A stretch of 35,161 nt of DNA. Source: Archaeoglobaceae archaeon. Lineage in GTDB: Archaea > Halobacteriota > Archaeoglobi > Archaeoglobales > Archaeoglobaceae. The stretch spans positions 1-35,161 of the forward strand of contig JALSLC010000031.1 of assembly GCA_026988525.1 (NCBI GenBank), read 5' to 3'. The position numbers were made by a program, and so were the translations under genes. Below are positions 31,218-35,161 of the stretch, piece by piece; positions within the stretch are counted from its first letter, which is position 1, and each line of letters begins with the position of its first letter. The notes beneath the pieces are model-generated. The model ran no database searches, had not been told where the DNA came from, and saw nothing but the letters and a program-made list of their open reading frames with translations.

Positions 31218-32899
31218 GGATGTGTGTAGATTGCTCTAACACCGCTTTCATCTGCAAATTCAATCCTACAAAACGCAAACCTTTCGAACTGCACGACTTT
31301 ATCTATTTCCTTTAAAACATTTCTTTCAACAAACCCTCCCCACTTGAGATTTGGTTTATCCCCTAAAACCACACAAACTACCGCATCTTTCCAACATAGC
31401 CAATGGATTATGTTTTTACCTTTCTTTACATTTTCATTTAATTCCCAAGAAACAAATTTTAATTTTTGTTCGTTTTTATCGATTTCAACAGTACAGAAGT
31501 CTTTTAGTCTCACTATTTCTCCATTTTTGAATCTAATCCAATCATCCTTAGTCAAAAGAACTTTTCTTTCACCAGTTAGCTCTCTGAATTCTTTACTTTC
31601 CGGACTCTTTGGTATTTTAACTTTAACTTTCTCTGGTAAACCCTCTATTTCCAGCTCTATTACATCCCATACAAAAAAGTATCTATTTGCCTCTTTATCT
31701 ATAATTTTTCTATTTTCAGCGTACAAATTTTTTAGACTAATAGCTACATCGTTTTCTCCTACACCTAAGGAAAGAAGAAACTTTCTTATTGCCTCCGGTC
31801 TAAAACCTCTTCTTCTAAAAGCTCTTATTGTTGGTAATGCTGGGTCATCCCAGCCTTCATATTCTCCACTTTCGATTTTCTTTCTTATTTCACTTGTTGA
31901 CAACTTACCAAACTCGTGTATTTTTATTCTACCCCAGTGCTTTGTAATTGGATATTCCCATCCAAAATATTTGTATATATATTTTTGTCTTCTTTCTGAA
32001 TCTATAAGATCTTTACCTCTAATTATGTGTGTTATACCCAGCAAGTGATCTTCTATTGCAGACTCAAAATCCAATGTTGGATAGACAATATACTTATCGC
32101 CAACAAGTGGGTGATCAGCTTTTATTATCCTAAAAGCAACCCAATCTCTTATTGCCGGATCTTTATGTTTCATATCTGTTTTTATTCTTATTACAACTTC
32201 ACCTTCATCGTACTCTCCAGCCAACATTTTCTCCCAAATTTCAAGAGCTTCCTCAGCAGAAGTACATCTATGAGGGCATTCTATACCAGAATCCCTATAC
32301 TTCTTGAATTCATCTCTTGAACAAAAACATGGATAAGCTTTCTCCATTTCAAGCAGTTTTTCTATATATTCGTAGTAAATCGGTATTCTTTTTGAAGCAT
32401 ATACTATTTCATTTGGCTTTACATCTAACCATTCCGCATCCTCTATATACCAATCGTAAGCCTCAATTAGAGGTCTCTTAGTTCTTGGATCTGTGTCATC
32501 AAATCTCAATACAAGTTTCCCATCGTAAATTTTTACGTATTCGTCGTTTACAACCATTCCTCTTGCAGAACCAAGAGTTGGTGGTCCATTTGGATTTGGA
32601 GCAAATCTCATAACGACTTTTCCTTTTTTTGCATTTGGTAATTCTGGAAGAATTTTTTCTTTTTTCTTTTCCTCTTTTTCTTCTTTTATATTTTCTAAAA
32701 TGGATCTTTTTTCTTCTTCGCTTAAACTTTCAAACTTTTTCACACATTCTTTAACAATCTCAAGTGTCTCCTTAGCTTTTTTTCTTAACTCTGGTTTTTC
32801 TGCCATAATTTTTCCCATAACTGCCTTTTCGTTTGGTTTTCCGTATTTTAATGCGTTTACTGCAACGTACTTCATTATGAGTTCTTCCAACTCATTCAC
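31214..32899 (-). CDS. gltX: Glutamyl-tRNA synthetase, archaeal type
   Basis: GluRS charges tRNA-Glu and, in archaea that also use GatDE, usually only Glu. The 561-residue protein has an archaeal N-terminal helical region, then MRFAPNPNGPPTLGSARGM, where the class I HIGH motif is changed to TLGS, followed by LRFDDTDPRTKRP. The KMSKS equivalent is KLSTS (in HEFGKLSTSEIRK). A beta-barrel anticodon domain follows. A GTG at 32899 is the likely start, 26 nt from a TATA-like element (32921-32930); a longer frame to 32959 would run through the divergent promoter. Confidence 0.93.
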   Translation of the reverse strand: MNELEELIMKYVAVNALKYGKPNEKAVMGKIMAEKPELRKKAKETLEIVKECVKKFESLSEEEKRSILENIKEEKEEKKKEKILPELPNAKKGKVVMRFAPNPNGPPTLGSARGMVVNDEYVKIYDGKLVLRFDDTDPRTKRPLIEAYDWYIEDAEWLDVKPNEIVYASKRIPIYYEYIEKLLEMEKAYPCFCSRDEFKKYRDSGIECPHRCTSAEEALEIWEKMLAGEYDEGEVVIRIKTDMKHKDPAIRDWVAFRIIKADHPLVGDKYIVYPTLDFESAIEDHLLGITHIIRGKDLIDSERRQKYIYKYFGWEYPITKHWGRIKIHEFGKLSTSEIRKKIESGEYEGWDDPALPTIRAFRRRGFRPEAIRKFLLSLGVGENDVAISLKNLYAENRKIIDKEANRYFFVWDVIELEIEGLPEKVKVKIPKSPESKEFRELTGERKVLLTKDDWIRFKNGEIVRLKDFCTVEIDKNEQKLKFVSWELNENVKKGKNIIHWLCWKDAVVCVVLGDKPNLKWGGFVERNVLKEIDKVVQFERFAFCRIEFADESGVRAIYTHP

Positions 32900-32920
32900 A
32901 ACTGAAACCTCTGCGAAAGT

Positions 32921-32930
32921 TATTAAAAAT
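32921..32930. promoter_or_regulatory. Divergent TATA-like element between gltX and the ThiF-like gene
   Basis: TATTAAAAAT (ATTTTTAATA on the minus strand) is centred 26 nt before the gltX GTG at 32899 and about 32 nt before the plus-strand ATG at 32958, so it could serve both. Confidence 0.45.
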
Positions 32931-32957
32931 TTGCCGGAGAAATGAGATGAGATTAAC

Positions 32958-33557
32958 ATGTCGATCGAACTTATGAACTATACACTAAATGAAAAATTGA
33001 GTGACTACATTTCAAAACTTAGAGTTGGTGTTGTTTGCAGTAGACAAATTGTAAACTTACTTTGGAGAGTTGGAATAGATCGTATAATGTATTTGGGCGA
33101 CTTTATAACTCCTCAGGATGTGTTTTGCGATGTTTCTCTCGATTTAGATGATGCTAACAGCTATGATGTACCTGAATCGAGAGAGAACACACTCGTTGTA
33201 TCTCACTTAGCTGAAAGTTTGGATGTAAAAACGTTTAAAAGAGCTATGAGAGGATGTGATCTAATAATAGCTCATAGATATTGCAGAATTTCGGCGGAAG
33301 TTGCTGAGATGCTCGGAGTTCCCTTTATACCTACTATAGTAACAAACATACTGCCAGAAGATATAATTGAAAGGATAGATATCATAGATAAGCTTGAAAA
33401 GTTTTTACCAAAAAATCCTATATGCTACTCTTTTCTATGTTCAGCCCAAGTTATAGAAGCTTTAAGATTGTCTATAGATGGTAACACAATTATAGCTCCT
33501 GAAGCGTACATACCCTCTGAAAAACCACCGTTTTTTAAGAAGAGCAAGATATGGTAA
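32958..33557 (+). CDS. Unknown Rossmann-like protein, weakly ThiF/E1-like
   Basis: I cannot name this 199-residue protein with confidence. VGVVCSRQIVNLLWRVGIDRI (partial, residues about 23-43) has the spacing of a Rossmann start but without the GxGxxG loop; RGCDLIIAHRYC, and a late FLCSAQVIEALRLSIDG resemble the closing helix of ThiF/MoeB-type E1-like proteins. If related, it has lost the canonical ATP loop and adenylation residues. It is divergent from gltX and 60 nt upstream of mch on the same strand, so it may belong with the methanopterin gene functionally. Confidence 0.5.
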   Translation: MSIELMNYTLNEKLSDYISKLRVGVVCSRQIVNLLWRVGIDRIMYLGDFITPQDVFCDVSLDLDDANSYDVPESRENTLVVSHLAESLDVKTFKRAMRGCDLIIAHRYCRISAEVAEMLGVPFIPTIVTNILPEDIIERIDIIDKLEKFLPKNPICYSFLCSAQVIEALRLSIDGNTIIAPEAYIPSEKPPFFKKSKIW

Positions 33558-33617
33558 AATCACTAAAACAAAACCATTAAAACAAAACACTGATATAGTG
33601 ATAAGTAGAGTTGTTTT

Positions 33618-34583
33618 GTGTTAAGTGTTAATGAGTTAGCTTACGATATAGTAGAAGAGATGCTGGACTACATGGACGAATATAGAGAAGAGTATAAAAT
33701 AGATTTCTATAGATTAGAGAATAAAGCTTGGGTTATAGACTTTGGAGTTAATGTGAAAGGTAGCATCTCAGCAGGAATTCTATACTCTGAAGTGTGTATG
33801 GCTGGCCTGGGAGAAATAGATGTCAAAACAGATAATTTAGCAGAGTTAGTTCTACCCTTTGTTGAGGTTAGAACTGATAACCCATCTCTTGCGTGCTTAG
33901 CAGCTCAAAAAGCTGGCTGGCAAATAAAAGTTGGAGATTATTTTGCTATGGGCAGTGGGCCAGCAAGAGCCTTAGCATTAAAACCCAAGAAAACTTATGA
34001 GATTTTGGATTACGAAGATGATGCCGAATACGCAATTATAACCCTTGAATCAGATAATTTGCCAAACGAAAAAGTAATAGACTACATAGCAAAAGAGTGT
34101 GATGTTGAAAGTGAAGATGTTTACGCGCTTGTAGCTCCAACTACTTCCCTTGTTGGTTGCATTCAAATATCTGCAAGAATAGTTGAGGTTGCTATGTATA
34201 GATTGCTTCAACTCGGCTTCAATGTTAATAAAGTACTTTCAGGATGTGGTAATGCGCCTATTTCACCCCCTTCAAAGGATAATCTAAAAGCAATGGGAAT
34301 AACAAACGATTGTATTCTCTATTGTGGAAAAGCGTTTTTATACACTGAATTTGATGAATCTGAAATTAGAAAGCTTAATAATTCAAGTTTGGTTTCAAAT
34401 GAATCCAAGGACTACGGTTTACCATTCTACGAAATATTTAAGAGGGCAAACTACAACTTCTATAACATAGATCCATCTCTTTTTGCTCCAGCAAAAGTTA
34501 CTATTTCTTCACCCTGCGGATGTGTTATAAAAGGCAAAATTGATGAAAAAGTTCTTTTAAAGTCCTTAGGGGTGATAAGTTGA
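33618..34583 (+). CDS. mch: Methenyltetrahydromethanopterin cyclohydrolase
   Basis: Mch interconverts formyl- and methenyl-tetrahydromethanopterin in the C1 pathway of methanogens and Archaeoglobi. The 321-residue length is standard. The N-terminal LSVNELAYDIVEEML, the segments GEIDVKTDN and YFAMGSGPARALALKPK, and VALVAPTTSLVGCIQISARIVE-like sequence (here YALVAPTTSLVGCIQIS) identify the family. The start is GTG 33618 with no ribosome binding site, so it is probably leaderless, with a weak GATATAG element about 25 nt upstream. It overlaps the next small gene by 4 nt. Confidence 0.97.
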   Translation: MLSVNELAYDIVEEMLDYMDEYREEYKIDFYRLENKAWVIDFGVNVKGSISAGILYSEVCMAGLGEIDVKTDNLAELVLPFVEVRTDNPSLACLAAQKAGWQIKVGDYFAMGSGPARALALKPKKTYEILDYEDDAEYAIITLESDNLPNEKVIDYIAKECDVESEDVYALVAPTTSLVGCIQISARIVEVAMYRLLQLGFNVNKVLSGCGNAPISPPSKDNLKAMGITNDCILYCGKAFLYTEFDESEIRKLNNSSLVSNESKDYGLPFYEIFKRANYNFYNIDPSLFAPAKVTISSPCGCVIKGKIDEKVLLKSLGVIS

Positions 34584-34903
34584 ACGATATTTTAAGAGAT
34601 GTTGTTGTTGCAGTGGTGATGGTTTTATCTTCAATATTTTTAACAGCACAGTGGCTCTCTCTTTACAACAGCTTTAATCCTGTAGTCGTGTTTTTCGCAT
34701 TTCTCTTCACACTCTCTCTTAGCTTTCTAATACTAAGCTTGATACTCAGAATTTCAGAGTTAATGGCTGAGTTAGAAAGTACTAAGAGAATAATCGCTAT
34801 GAATTCGGCTGAAATAGAAGAAAGAATTGACTCCCGGCTCAGAGAGTATTTAAGAGATTTAGAAGAAAGAATTGAATCGCTGGAGAAAAGAATTTATAGA
34901 TAA
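34580..34903 (+). CDS. Small membrane protein with C-terminal coiled coil
   Basis: The 107-residue protein has two hydrophobic segments (residues about 8-26 and 33-56) and then a charged coiled-coil-like helix with LEERIESLEKRIYR at the end. I recognise no family. It begins with TTG 34580, 4 nt inside mch and behind GGGGTGAT (34569-34576), so it is translationally coupled to mch. A membrane adaptor or scaffold is conceivable, but there is no direct evidence. Confidence 0.72.
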   Translation: MNDILRDVVVAVVMVLSSIFLTAQWLSLYNSFNPVVVFFAFLFTLSLSFLILSLILRISELMAELESTKRIIAMNSAEIEERIDSRLREYLRDLEERIESLEKRIYR

Positions 34904-34913
34904 CATTATTTTA

Positions 34914-35000
34914 TCAATATACTTTAATCAAGTCGAGTGCAGATCTCAGCTTTGTAATTGCAAGAACTGTAATTATGTAAAGAACTTTAATCCACTTCAT
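34914..35000 (-). CDS. Possible 28-residue leaderless microprotein
   Basis: An ATG at 35000 opens a short frame (MKWIKVLYIITVLAITKL..., 28 residues, stop 34914-34916) with a hydrophobic helix and basic residues at both ends. Its ATG lies 25 nt after a good TATA box (35021-35030) on the same strand. Without homology this remains a candidate; the box could serve another RNA. Confidence 0.3.
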   Translation of the reverse strand: MKWIKVLYIITVLAITKLRSALDLIKVY

Positions 35001-35020
35001 GTTATGATTTGTAATTAATT

Positions 35021-35030
35021 TTTATATAAA
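35021..35030 (-). promoter_or_regulatory. TATA box upstream of the candidate microprotein
   Basis: TTTATATAAA is palindromic and stands about 25 nt from ATG 35000 on the minus strand. On the plus strand it lies too far (over 110 nt) from the ATG at 35142 to be its leaderless promoter. Confidence 0.4.
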
Positions 35031-35141
35031 CTAAAATTATATACGTAATTATTTAATCTCGTAAATATTATTCTCATTATATAGTCAGAAAATATTTGTA
35101 GGATTAGACCTAAATGCAATCTGGAGAAAATAGGTGGTAAA

Positions 35142-35161
35142 ATGAAACGAGTTAAGTCGTT
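35142..35161 (+). CDS. Start of a further gene, truncated by the window
   Basis: ATG 35142 is preceded by the ribosome binding site AGGTGG (35132-35137), and an ATTATATAG element lies at 35077-35085. Only MKRVKS is visible, so nothing can be said of its function. Confidence 0.45.

Noticed and set aside
31344-32048. Long plus-strand open frame opposite gltX
   Set aside because: It is an antisense shadow of a confident aminoacyl-tRNA synthetase gene; its Phe/Ser-rich translation is typical of such shadows.
32900-32959. Longer frame for GluRS starting at 32959
   Set aside because: The extension runs through the TATA-like element at 32921-32930 and over the start of the divergent gene, and is not GluRS-like.

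Overview
The window looks like an AT-rich thermophilic euryarchaeon, most probably in or near the Archaeoglobi/methanogen branch. The evidence is archaeal information-processing genes (aIF2-beta, RPA-type ssDNA-binding protein, KEOPS subunits, archaeal ProRS and GluRS, Taw3, PurP), F420 and tetrahydromethanopterin enzymes (CofD, Mch), a bacterial-type DNA gyrase A subunit as found in some euryarchaea, and very GC-rich tRNAs in an AT-rich background. Many genes lack a Shine-Dalgarno site and have a TATA-like box 24-30 nt before the start codon, which suggests leaderless transcripts. Species-level placement is not possible from the sequence alone.

Layout. 1-1575: the end of a type III CRISPR effector operon (Cas7-like RAMP, Cmr5-like small subunit, unusual RAMP), then tRNA-His. 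1739-5676 (minus): a tightly packed operon of RecJ-like DHH nuclease, Pcc1, a zinc-finger protein, a nucleotidyltransferase and CofD. 5805-8567: a TRAM protein, tRNA-Asn, ProRS with a DUF2103 protein, and initiator tRNA-Met. 8621-13235: a DUF1648 membrane protein, a two-gene cytochrome bd-type oxidase made of two CydA-like subunits, and an exported FmdE-domain protein. 13318-16084: a four-gene putative signalling operon (RecA/KaiC-fold protein, RecA-like/Ras-like GTPase fusion, Roadblock/LC7 protein, V4R protein). 16120-17746: precorrin-2 dehydrogenase and a fused AhbA-AhbB siroheme decarboxylase. 17753-19064 (minus): Taw3, aIF2-beta, DUF424. 19152-23310: PurP, DUF2070 membrane protein, QueD/PTPS and a presenilin-type protease. 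23343-28366: gyrA, bud32, small proteins, PRPP synthetase, YkgJ-type protein and a CAT-anticodon tRNA. 28444-31217: RPA, RPA-associated protein, aminotransferase. 31214-35161: GluRS, an unknown Rossmann-like protein, Mch, a small membrane coiled-coil protein, a possible 28-residue ORF and the first codons of another gene.

The most interesting stretch is 9.2-17.7 kb. It places a CydA/CydA'-type oxidase, an exported FmdE-domain protein, a compact GTPase-Roadblock signalling module with decayed ATPase sites, and the siroheme-dependent haem pathway side by side on one strand. A redox- or haem-linked physiological theme is plausible but is inferred from proximity only. No CRISPR array, insertion sequence, rRNA or replication origin was found, and no gene-free stretch exceeds 300 bases.
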